From Microcaldota archaeon (GTDB lineage Archaea; Micrarchaeota; Micrarchaeia; Anstonellales; Bilamarchaeaceae): a stretch of DNA of 41,714 bases. The position numbers and the translations under genes are program-made. The stretch is from assembly GCA_022627495.1 (NCBI GenBank), contig JAKEGJ010000026.1, positions 1-41,714 on the forward strand, written 5' to 3'. A model generated the notes under the pieces. That model was not told the origin of the DNA. It searched no databases and saw only the letters and a program-made list of their open reading frames with translations. Shown one piece after another: positions 24,548 to 32,222 of this stretch. Each line of letters starts with the position of its first letter. The stretch's first letter is position 1.

Positions 24548-25045
24548 ATGGCAGAAGAAGAAAAAGACACTACTGAAGATATCGAGAACGCCAGGCAGGC
24601 CGAAGATGCTGCGGAAGAGCCCTCGGAAGAGGCGGATGAAGGCGAGGGCTCCGGCGAAGGCGAAGAGGCGGCCGAAGAGAAGCCGAAGGAGAAGAAAAAG
24701 AAGAAGGTCGTGCGCCGGCGGAAGACCAAGAAGGAGAGGGAGAACGCCCTCACCGCCGCCGTCAGGCTTGCAGTCGAGAGCGGCAAGGTCGATTTCGGCT
24801 CAAGGTCCGGCCTCGCCGCAAGCGCGGACGGCAAGGCGAAGCTCTTCGTGGTCGCGAACAACACGCCCCCGGAAACCCGGGCGAAGGTGGAGGGCTCGGC
24901 CAAGAAGTCCGATGTGCCTGTCATCGAGTTCGAAGGCTCGTCCGTGGAGCTGGGCTCCGTGTGCGGAAAGCCGTTCCCGGTCTCGGTGCTGTCCGTCTTC
25001 GAGGAAGGCACGTCCAACATCATGGACTTCGCCAAGAAGAAATAA
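24548..25045 (+). CDS. rpl30e: Ribosomal protein eL30 (L30e) with long charged N-terminal extension
   Basis: A 165-residue protein. Residues about 65-165 match L30e: ALTAAVRLAVESGKVDFGSR, KLFVVANNTPPET, DVPVIEFEGSSVELGSVCGK, with the final VSVLSVFEEGTSNIM. The first 65 residues are an acidic stretch followed by KKKKK and RRRKTKK, about 60 residues more than usual. GGTGA is 5 nt upstream of the ATG, so the extension is probably translated. L30e lies between rpoA2 and nusA, its conserved place. A T-rich tract at 25052-25070 follows. Confidence 0.88.
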   Translation: MAEEEKDTTEDIENARQAEDAAEEPSEEADEGEGSGEGEEAAEEKPKEKKKKKVVRRRKTKKERENALTAAVRLAVESGKVDFGSRSGLAASADGKAKLFVVANNTPPETRAKVEGSAKKSDVPVIEFEGSSVELGSVCGKPFPVSVLSVFEEGTSNIMDFAKKK

Positions 25046-25101
25046 CCTATCTTTTTCCGTTTTTCATTATTTGTTCCGAATGATGGTGGGGGAAATTCTT
25101 T

Positions 25102-25536
25102 ATGGTTGAGCTTACTGGCGACGATTTGAGCATGTTCTCCAATTTCGAGAGAATCACCCACGTGATGCCGTCGGACTATCTGAACACCGAGACGTCCCTG
25201 ATTTTCCTAGTCAGCTCGGACTCGCTTGGGAAAGCCATCGGCAAGCACGCTTCGAACATCGAGAAGCTTAAGACCCTCTTCCGCAAGCGCGTGATAATCG
25301 TGGCCGACAGCAAGGACCTCGAGGTCTTTGTGCGGAACTTCTTCGGCAACATCGCAATCCACAACATCGAGATACGCGATGTGATGGGAGAGCAGGCGAT
25401 AATGCTGACGATAGAAGAAAAAGACCGCGGGATAGCGATTGGCCGGGACGGCGAGCGAATCAAGGCCGCGAAGGCGTTCCTGAAGAAGAAGTTCAACGCC
25501 ACTGTGCACCTGCGCACCAGACGGGCGGCATTCTAG
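25102..25536 (+). CDS. nusA: NusA-like transcription factor (two KH domains)
   Basis: A 144-residue archaeal NusA homologue with two KH domains: GKAIGKHASNIEKL near residues 43-56 and GIAIGRDGERIKAAKAFLKK near 112-131, each with the GxxG loop. It binds RNA and is thought to affect elongation or termination. It ends the conserved rpoH-B2-B1-A1-A2-L30e-nusA cluster. The genes often found next (S12, S7, EF1-alpha) are absent; a beta-helix protein follows instead. Confidence 0.9.
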   Translation: MVELTGDDLSMFSNFERITHVMPSDYLNTETSLIFLVSSDSLGKAIGKHASNIEKLKTLFRKRVIIVADSKDLEVFVRNFFGNIAIHNIEIRDVMGEQAIMLTIEEKDRGIAIGRDGERIKAAKAFLKKKFNATVHLRTRRAAF

Positions 25537-25583
25537 TTTCGGGTTCGGTGTTTTACGGGTTCAGAGTTTTGATTTTCCCGGCA
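25537..25583. repeat. Intergenic GGGTTCGG-type repeat (reverse form of the AACCCG array)
   Basis: TTTCGGGTTCGG, ACGGGTTCAGAG and TTTTCCCGG mirror the AACCCG-type units at 575-672 and 8145-8213. Confidence 0.5.
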
Positions 25584-25640
25584 ATGCCCGCAAAACCAGC
25601 GCACAACCGAATCATTGCCGTGGCATTCTGCCCAACCCCC

Positions 25641-25650
25641 CCCTTTTAAT
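25641..25650 (+). promoter_or_regulatory. TATA-like box of the gene at 25704
   Basis: CCCTTTTAAT, giving a leader of about 28 nt that carries GGTGA 4 nt before the ATG. Confidence 0.5.
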
Positions 25651-25703
25651 TGTTCTCACGGTAGCTATCCCATGAGCCGAAATCACGCTCTATAGGTGAA
25701 AAC

Positions 25704-27398
25704 ATGACTGTGCCTGGCAGGGGGTTCGGAAGGGGAAATGCTGGTTCTAATTCGCAGATATCGCGCGGGCAGTTCCTGCGGACGGCGGGGATAGGGGCCG
25801 CTGGACTGGCTGCTGCGGGACTAGGGCTGGGGGGTGCGGCGAGGGCGCATGCGCCGGATTCGAATGTCGTCGGAAATCCTGGCGACGGAATTATCACCGT
25901 ATATCCCTCCGGAACCGGATTGACCGCTTCCGGTTCCAGCACCTCGGTAGCCGCGTCAAAATTAATCGATGCCAATGCGCATTTCCTCTCCAGCGGGGTG
26001 CAGCCCGGGATGTACGTCAGCAATTTCAGGAACAACCTCAATGCCATTGTGAACAGCGTCGATTCCGAGACGCAGATAAGCCTGAGGCCGACTCTTCCCG
26101 GCGGCAATGCGAACATCTTCACGGCCGCAGGACGGCAATACGGGATATCCGCCCTTGCAATCTCCCATCCCCTCAACCAGTTCGTTGCGGTGACCGAAGA
26201 CCTCTACCATGTTGCTTGGGCTGTGAACAACGTGGCTCCGAATGGAACCGTTGTGCTGAAGGCGACAGATTCGGCCGGGTCCTTCAAGGCGTTTGAATTC
26301 GACGTTAGTTTCACCCAGGGGTCGGGTCCGATATATCTTTCAGGAAAACCCATCACAATAACCGGGGAGAGCGTAAGCTCCCTCACCACGACAATCAACA
26401 GGGGCATCGTGGTTTTCTGGATCCAGGGTGCCAGCGGAGAGGCGGTTAGGCTAAGGAACCTCGTTTCCACGAACTGCGTCCAGTTCTTCGTTGCTTCAAA
26501 CGGCAATGCGGATTTTGAAATAGACAATGTCAAGGTGCTGGATATCCGGCCACTGAGCCCGGGCGGCACCCTCCTTGGCATATACGGGCACAATGAGGGC
26601 AGGTTCTCTGTGAAGAACTGCACTTATCGCTCCGCGCCCGGAAGCATCTCGAACTGGGAAGGCGGCATAACCCACTATGTCCTGCCGACTTACCGCAGCA
26701 CGTCGATTGAATACTTCAATAACGACGTCGTCGTACCGGCAAGATACCGCACCTGGGGGCTTTGCATATTCGCGAACAGCGGCTCGAGCTACCTAATCGA
26801 GAACAACCGGGTCGTATCGTCCCAGTGCCTCCTCCTTGGCCATTCGACCTTCGGGGCGAACACCGGCGCCGCCTATGTGAATAACAACGAATTCACCGTG
26901 CTCAAGGCGGCTGCGGGGAGCGAGCTTGGGACGTCGTGCGGAATCCAGAGCTGGGACGGCAACGGCCAGTTCCTGAACAACCGCTTCTATGGCGGTGACG
27001 GCGACGCGTACGGAATGATGGTCCGCGGCAACGGCAACATCATCCAGAATGCAGACTTCACGGGGATGAATGTCATGCCGTGCCTGGTGCTAAAGGGCGC
27101 AAACAACGAAGTCTACGAGAATGCGGCGCTGGGGACGAAATACTTCCCGGCCGGAACCACAATGTGCCAGCAGGTCGTCAACCTGGAGCCGGGCGCGAAT
27201 CCGCTTGATGCGGGCACATGGACCAACAGCGTCCACCAGTGGGACAAGCTATGCTACGGAGCCAGCCCGTCCTTTGAGAAAATCCAGGAGATACAGCAGA
27301 AGCTCGCGGCGCATGACCTCTGGCTCGCGCAGCTGAAATCCGGCGTTCCTCCGTACGGACCGCCTGAAATGTCATGGCCGGAATTCTATTCCGAGTAA
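25704..27398 (+). CDS. Exported beta-helix-like surface protein with Tat-like leader, copy 2
   Basis: A 564-residue protein starting MTVPGRGFGRGNAG. A Tat-like leader is present at about residues 22-45 (SRGQFLRTAGIGAAGLAAAG), again with one arginine instead of two, followed by a cleavage site near ARA. The body has Asn-rich short repeats of beta-helix type (FLNNRFYGGD, IIQNADFTGMN). Near the end CQQVVNLEPG and a second Cys precede a helical tail. Same plan as the protein at 12690: WAVNNV..TVVLK, CxQV, tail. Likely a secreted surface protein. It follows nusA but has its own promoter. Confidence 0.75.
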   Translation: MTVPGRGFGRGNAGSNSQISRGQFLRTAGIGAAGLAAAGLGLGGAARAHAPDSNVVGNPGDGIITVYPSGTGLTASGSSTSVAASKLIDANAHFLSSGVQPGMYVSNFRNNLNAIVNSVDSETQISLRPTLPGGNANIFTAAGRQYGISALAISHPLNQFVAVTEDLYHVAWAVNNVAPNGTVVLKATDSAGSFKAFEFDVSFTQGSGPIYLSGKPITITGESVSSLTTTINRGIVVFWIQGASGEAVRLRNLVSTNCVQFFVASNGNADFEIDNVKVLDIRPLSPGGTLLGIYGHNEGRFSVKNCTYRSAPGSISNWEGGITHYVLPTYRSTSIEYFNNDVVVPARYRTWGLCIFANSGSSYLIENNRVVSSQCLLLGHSTFGANTGAAYVNNNEFTVLKAAAGSELGTSCGIQSWDGNGQFLNNRFYGGDGDAYGMMVRGNGNIIQNADFTGMNVMPCLVLKGANNEVYENAALGTKYFPAGTTMCQQVVNLEPGANPLDAGTWTNSVHQWDKLCYGASPSFEKIQEIQQKLAAHDLWLAQLKSGVPPYGPPEMSWPEFYSE

Positions 27399-27657
27399 CT
27401 ATGCAATGCTGTGGACGGCTTTTGGAATCCAGGTGCTGGGCGGTGGGGGCAGATCCCCTAAGCGCCGTAGAATCGGGGCGCTCCCCAGCATTTTTATTCC
27501 CGTTTGCGCTTATCCCTAGCGGTGCATGCGAAATGGCCCCCTGAGCCATCCGAGCAGTGACGGTGCGTTGCGAACCTGCGGGTTCGCTTCGTGGCAATCC
27601 TTGCGGATCGCCATGGTTGAACACGCGTGCACCATATTCATACTCGAATTAGCCGCT
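27399..27657. other. Intergenic region with a promoter-like element and hairpins
   Basis: No convincing gene. A TATA-like CATTTTTATT lies at about 27488-27497. A hairpin of GCGAACC..GGTTCGC type follows at about 27567-27584. A small structured RNA is possible but not shown; the ATG-initiated frame at 27526 runs into SurE on the other strand and is not protein-like. Confidence 0.35.
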
Positions 27658-28443
27658 CTATTCCCGGTCGAACCAGGACAGGCTGACCTCGGTGACTGTA
27701 ATCTCCTTTCGCTTGATGACATGGTCGGTGTCGGTGCCCTCCTCCACGTCCACCTCGAGGCCGCTTATCCAGTAATATGGCGCGCCCGCCGGGTCCAGCC
27801 TTTTTGTGACCATCGCCGTGTATCTTTCGCGCTGGAGGTTGTTGGTATTCACTATCATGGCATCCTTCGGCTCTTCGGGCATGTTCACCGAGAAGAAATT
27901 CTCCTTGTTCAGTTTCGGGAGAAGGGCGCGGATAATCTCCGTCGTCCTCGCCATGATGGCTTCGCGGTCGCCCCAGGCTTCCGCATCGTGGTATTCGTGC
28001 CCCCTCTTCCTGATTGAAAACGCGATTGCGGGAACGCCTTCGAGGACCGACTGCCAGCATGCCCCGATGGTCCCGGAGCCGAGTATTGAGCCGACGCCCG
28101 TGTTGTCCCCCCAGTTGATGCCGGATAGGACCAAGTCCGGCTTCGGGTATTCCCCGGTGTGCAGGTAGAAGATGACGCAGTCCGATGGCGTCCCGTTAAT
28201 TGAATCCACGTCGCGGCGGTGCTTCCTCTTCCGGATGGGCTTATGGAGCGTGAGCGCCCCCGATACGGCGCTCCTCTGCTTTTCCGGTATGATTGCATGG
28301 ACGTTCCCGAAGCCTTTTGCGACTTCCAGGAGCATCCGCAGCCCCTCGGTTTCGCCATCGTCGTTCGTGACGAGTATGTTAAGCCTCCTTATGCGGAGCT
28401 TGTCGGCAAGCCGCTCATCCTTGATCGCAACCGAATTCGGCAT
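27658..28443 (-). CDS. surE: SurE, survival protein / 5'-nucleotidase
   Basis: A 261-residue metal-dependent nucleoside monophosphate phosphatase. Seen: NILVTNDDGETEG near residues 22-34 with the Asp-Asp metal ligands, PEKQRSAVSGALTLHKP, DLVLSGINWGDNTGVG with the conserved Asn, and GVPAIAFSIRKR. ATG 28443 is preferred over 28497, because a minus-strand TATA (CTTTATAAC, about 28499-28508) sits too close to 28497. The frame upstream lacks homology. The promoter overlaps the 3' end of the next minus-strand gene. Confidence 0.9.
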   Translation of the reverse strand: MPNSVAIKDERLADKLRIRRLNILVTNDDGETEGLRMLLEVAKGFGNVHAIIPEKQRSAVSGALTLHKPIRKRKHRRDVDSINGTPSDCVIFYLHTGEYPKPDLVLSGINWGDNTGVGSILGSGTIGACWQSVLEGVPAIAFSIRKRGHEYHDAEAWGDREAIMARTTEIIRALLPKLNKENFFSVNMPEEPKDAMIVNTNNLQRERYTAMVTKRLDPAGAPYYWISGLEVDVEEGTDTDHVIKRKEITVTEVSLSWFDRE

Positions 28444-28509
28444 AAAATCAGCCCATTCTCCATTCGCGCCATTGTCGATATGCGATTCGCACCGCATGTT
28501 ATAAAGCGT

Positions 28510-29499
28510 TCACACCGCGATGCGGACACTGCGCACCAGGCGCCGGAATTCGTCGCGGTAGGGACTGCTGCCAAATTCGCCGGCATGGTGGGCAACCATC
28601 TCCCCTTCGATTGTGAGCATCCTGTTGTTTAGGACCTCGATTAGGCGGCTAAGCGAAGCGGCGACCTCACCCGCGCTCCTTTTCAGTTCGGATGACAATG
28701 CTGATACCGAAATCGTATCGCCTGCCTGCGGTTGGCTGGCCTTTGCGAGCACCCTTAGGTCCAGGCCAGCCCTCCGTGCGGTCCGCTTGTCCGGAATGAC
28801 CGCGTTGATTTCGAAATCCAGCCATGCCGGATCTCCGTAAAATGCGTCTTCCCGCCTTACCCTGGCGCCGTAATCGTATGCCGTCCTCCGGTTCATGGCC
28901 TGGTGCGAGGGATACCATCCCTTGTTATCGCGGGCAAACGCCCCTTCCAATTCCCAGGGCGGCTTATCCGGGAAAAATGCAGAATACGGGTTCCGGAATA
29001 TTTCGACAAACGGCAACCCCCGGCTCATGATGCCCATCATCCCCAGGTATCCCACGAGCGTGTCGCTGACCGGGTATGCCTCGAAAGAGACCACCGCGTC
29101 GAACCTACGGTCGGGTACATTTTCGAAACTCCGCTGCTCGGCCGCAAGCCCGATTGCCTGCATATGGCCTACCCAATGCGGGCTCAGATCGCTTGCGAGC
29201 ACCTCGCAGCCCGCGTCCGCTATTGCTTTTGCGACCCTCCCGCTGTATCCGAGGGGGAAATATACGCTGCATACGTCCTTGCCCAGGATGGCTCCGAGGC
29301 GGGAGAGGAAGTCCCTGCCGTTGAATCCGAAGCCGTCCAATACCTGGGTGTCCCGGTCCCCCGGCCCCCAGCCGTCCCGCTCGTGCACAACCGCGAGGTA
29401 CCCTTTCAAATCCGGAACGACGAGCCTCCTGCCGATGGTGCCGCAAGGCTCAGTTTTGTCGTAAGCAAGAAGCTTTTTCCTGGGCAGATGGGGTGCCAT
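28510..29499 (-). CDS. Methyltransferase-like protein with a winged-helix-like C-terminus
   Basis: A 329-residue protein. VYFPLGYSGRVAKAIADAG at about residues 79-97 followed by EVLASDLS is a Rossmann, SAM-binding type motif (glycine-rich loop, then an acidic residue), and RFDAVVSFEAYP is a plausible motif IV. The C-terminal 80 residues (ISVSALSSELKRSAGEVAAS, then a helix) resemble a winged helix. No specific substrate can be named, and the glycine loop is unusual, so a degenerate methyltransferase is possible. A minus-strand TATA (TTTATAAAT, 29522-29530) predicts leaderless expression. Confidence 0.6.
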   Translation of the reverse strand: MAPHLPRKKLLAYDKTEPCGTIGRRLVVPDLKGYLAVVHERDGWGPGDRDTQVLDGFGFNGRDFLSRLGAILGKDVCSVYFPLGYSGRVAKAIADAGCEVLASDLSPHWVGHMQAIGLAAEQRSFENVPDRRFDAVVSFEAYPVSDTLVGYLGMMGIMSRGLPFVEIFRNPYSAFFPDKPPWELEGAFARDNKGWYPSHQAMNRRTAYDYGARVRREDAFYGDPAWLDFEINAVIPDKRTARRAGLDLRVLAKASQPQAGDTISVSALSSELKRSAGEVAASLSRLIEVLNNRMLTIEGEMVAHHAGEFGSSPYRDEFRRLVRSVRIAV

Positions 29500-29521
29500 A
29501 ATACATCTGTGGCGGCAAGTA

Positions 29522-29530
29522 TTTATAAAT
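29522..29530 (-). promoter_or_regulatory. TATA box of the methyltransferase-like gene
   Basis: TTTATAAAT (complement ATTTATAAA), centred about 27 nt upstream of the start at 29499. Confidence 0.6.
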
Positions 29531-29548
29531 GTGGTTTTTTCGTGTATT

Positions 29549-30844
29549 TTATGGCAATAACCTGTTCCTGTCCCTCGGGAACAGCATGCATTCGCGGATG
29601 TTCTCCTGGCTGCACATCTTCATGACGAGCCTCTCAAGGCCTATGGACCATCCAGCATGCGGCGGGGCGCCCATCCGGAACGCGTTAAGGTAGAACTCGA
29701 AATTGTACGGGTCGAGCCCGCGCTTCTTCAATTGCTCCTCAAGGAGGGCCGGAAGGTGGATGCGCTTTGCGCCGCTGGAAATCTCAAGCCCCCGGTACAT
29801 AAGGTCGAACGCGTGGCATAGGGAGGGGTTGTCGTCCTTGGGCATCGAATAGAACGCCCGCACCTCGGTCGGCCAGTCGTAGATGAAATAAAGCTCGTCG
29901 CCCAGTATCTCGTGGAGCTTCTTCTCAGCCTCCTTGGTGAAGTCCCAGCCGTGCTTCATCTCAAAGCTGTTCGCGTTCAGCCTGTCCACCAGTTCGGTAT
30001 AAGTGTAGCGGGGGACCTTTTCGGGCACGACTATTTCGCCCCATTTGAGCGCGCTAATTTCAGCGCCCACCTCCGCCTTCACCCTTTTGAGGATGTGGAT
30101 GGTCACCTGCTCAAGGACGTCCATCGCGTCGTTGTGGTCGGCAAATCCCATCTCGATATCCATCTGGGTTATCTCATTGAGATGCGTCGTGGTGTTGTGC
30201 TTTTCGGCACGGAAGACCGGGACTGCCATCATCACGCGGTCGAACCCGCCTATAACGGCCAGCTGCTTGTAGAGCTGGGGCGACTGGACCAGGTAGGCCT
30301 TGTTCTCGAAGTACTGAAGCTCGAACACGTCCGCCCCGCCCTCTGTCGCCGCGCCCGTTATCGCTGAGGGGTGTATCTCGAGGAAGCCCAGTTCCCGGAG
30401 CTTCTCGCGGAATGCGTGCGCCGCTATGGCCTTGGCCCTGAAAATGACGGATGTCTCCTTCCTGCGCAGGTCGATGAACCTGAAATCCAGGCGCGTGTCA
30501 ATCTCCGATGGCACGACGCCCGTCGGGTCGACCGGGAGCTTGCGCTCCACCTTGTTCAGGATTTCAAACGAAACCGGCATGAGCTCTGCCCCGTTAGGCG
30601 CGATCTTGTTCTCCTTCACCGTGCCCTCGAACGAGACCACGTCCTCCTTGTTGAGCTTGACCGCGGCAAGGAGCGCGTCATCCACGACGCCTTTTTTCAT
30701 GGTCACCTGCATGATGCCGGTTATGTCGCGCACCTGGACGAATTTCAGCTTGCCCAGGTCCCGGAAGTCATGGACCCATCCCGCTATCCTGACCTTGCCC
30801 TCCTTCACGCCCAAGGCGTCCCGGATATAATGCGTCCTGTGCAT
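29549..30844 (-). CDS. aspS: Aspartyl-tRNA synthetase (archaeal type)
   Basis: A 431-residue class IIb synthetase. The N-terminal OB anticodon-binding domain begins MHRTHYIRDALGVKEGKVRI, with VHDFRDLGKLKFVQVRD. Motif 2 is FRAEKHNTTTHLNEI, the flipping-loop region has ATEGGADVF and SPQLYKQ, and motif 3 is APPHAGWSIGLERLVM. The start MHRTHYI is the family norm; the extra 10 codons up to 30874 are discarded. Whether it also charges tRNA-Asn cannot be decided here. Confidence 0.92.
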   Translation of the reverse strand: MHRTHYIRDALGVKEGKVRIAGWVHDFRDLGKLKFVQVRDITGIMQVTMKKGVVDDALLAAVKLNKEDVVSFEGTVKENKIAPNGAELMPVSFEILNKVERKLPVDPTGVVPSEIDTRLDFRFIDLRRKETSVIFRAKAIAAHAFREKLRELGFLEIHPSAITGAATEGGADVFELQYFENKAYLVQSPQLYKQLAVIGGFDRVMMAVPVFRAEKHNTTTHLNEITQMDIEMGFADHNDAMDVLEQVTIHILKRVKAEVGAEISALKWGEIVVPEKVPRYTYTELVDRLNANSFEMKHGWDFTKEAEKKLHEILGDELYFIYDWPTEVRAFYSMPKDDNPSLCHAFDLMYRGLEISSGAKRIHLPALLEEQLKKRGLDPYNFEFYLNAFRMGAPPHAGWSIGLERLVMKMCSQENIRECMLFPRDRNRLLP

Positions 30845-30914
30845 ACAACCAAACCTGCCCGAAACAGCTGTCAAATTAGTGTGTTTTTTCGGCGCTAATC
30901 ATAACGACAATAGC

Positions 30915-30924
30915 TATTAAAAAG
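30915..30924 (+). promoter_or_regulatory. TATA box of the six-gene membrane cluster
   Basis: TATTAAAAAG ends 17 nt before the ATG at 30941, consistent with a leaderless first gene. AspRS is transcribed divergently from the same spacer. Confidence 0.6.
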
Positions 30925-30940
30925 CAGACAGGGATAGTTA

Positions 30941-32221
30941 ATGATGGAGGTCCTCCTGCCCTTACTCCTCACACTCCCTGCGGCAGCCGTGTCCATGATT
31001 GCGCTCGCCCTGGGCGCCTCCGTCCTCGTCGTAGCCTGCATGTTCATGATGGCCTACGCGCTTTCCAACCCGCAGATGGTGGCGATGGCGCGAGAGGAGC
31101 TGGCCGCCCTGATATTCAGCGTATTCATAATCGTCTTCTGGGTGGGCTCGGACTCGCTTTTGAACAGCATATCTAACGGCATCCTCGTTTCCAGCCTGCC
31201 CCCCAGCCTCCAGGGATTTGCCGGTTCGAGCACGATGGGGGGGATGACGAACAGCCACCTCCAGCTCGCACTGGCCACCCTCACGCTCCTTGAGCAGAAG
31301 CTGAAATCCCAGTATATCGACCTCTACCTCTTCGAGGCGCTTATCGGCTTCCTGTCCACAATCAGCTTCCCGCTGGGCTCCCCGCTTCCGGCGGTCAATG
31401 TCATATCCTTCTCCCTCTCCCCGTTTGCGGGCCTCAACCTGCTCTCGAACGCGCACACGGTGATAGTCGAAGCCATAGGCTACCTCATATCGGTCGTGTG
31501 GGCCAAGGAGTTCATACTGATATTCGCCCGCGACACGATTCCCATCCTCCTTTTCCCGATTGGGCTCGTCCTTCGCGCAATCCCGTTCTTCAGGAGGACC
31601 GGCTCCAGCGTCATAGCCATCTGCTTCGCCATGTACTTTGTGCTGCCGTTTTCCATGATACTCTCCAACTACCTCATATTCGACATGTTCGACCCGCCCG
31701 ACTTCGCCTACACCCCCTCTTCCGCGAGCTATTTCGGCACCGATAGGACCGCCGCCGAGACGCAATCGTCCGTGGAGCAGGGGCGCGGAGGGAGCGAGTC
31801 CAACGAGATACTCGGGCAGTTCATGGCCCCGAGCGTTGTCGATGCGTCTTCCAGCCATGCGACGGACGCGTGCGCCGGAAACGCAATAGTCCGGCTCCTT
31901 TGCAGCGTGAAGAACATCGTGACCGGCGCCATCAACGTAGTCGGCGGGTTCCTGAAGACGGTATGGAACATCTGGCGGTTCATGGTCGGCATGACCGGGG
32001 ATTTCTTCTTCACCGGGTTCAACAACCCCCTCATGCCCTCGAGCGCATCCGCGGGGCTGTACTTCTTCATCATCAAGGAGGTCTCGATAATCAGCCCGTT
32101 CATCATCCTTGTGATGCTGACTACTGTGATAGAGATAATCATCACCGTAACCGGCTACCGGAGCCTGTCGCTCCTAATCGGCGGCGAAGCCGAAATAACC
32201 GGCCTCACCAAGGTCATCTGA
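30941..32221 (+). CDS. Polytopic membrane protein A of the six-paralogue cluster
   Basis: A 426-residue protein with at least five predicted membrane segments. Helix 1 is at about 5-40, then SNPQMVAMAREEL (42-54) and a second helix. The core signature is GLVLRAIPFFRRTGSSVI at 207-224, followed by a helix ending in a Pro at about 236. A hydrophilic loop at about 250-345 has two cysteines (311, 321), and the protein closes with a helix and GGEAEITGLTKVI. The five following genes show the same plan. One base separates its stop from the next ATG. No known family assigned; a role in an envelope complex is inferred. Confidence 0.75.
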   Translation: MMEVLLPLLLTLPAAAVSMIALALGASVLVVACMFMMAYALSNPQMVAMAREELAALIFSVFIIVFWVGSDSLLNSISNGILVSSLPPSLQGFAGSSTMGGMTNSHLQLALATLTLLEQKLKSQYIDLYLFEALIGFLSTISFPLGSPLPAVNVISFSLSPFAGLNLLSNAHTVIVEAIGYLISVVWAKEFILIFARDTIPILLFPIGLVLRAIPFFRRTGSSVIAICFAMYFVLPFSMILSNYLIFDMFDPPDFAYTPSSASYFGTDRTAAETQSSVEQGRGGSESNEILGQFMAPSVVDASSSHATDACAGNAIVRLLCSVKNIVTGAINVVGGFLKTVWNIWRFMVGMTGDFFFTGFNNPLMPSSASAGLYFFIIKEVSIISPFIILVMLTTVIEIIITVTGYRSLSLLIGGEAEITGLTKVI

Positions 32222-32222
32222 C

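Noticed and set aside
28443-28510. Operon between SurE and the methyltransferase-like gene
   Set aside because: A separate TATA box for SurE lies between them, so co-transcription is possible but not needed.
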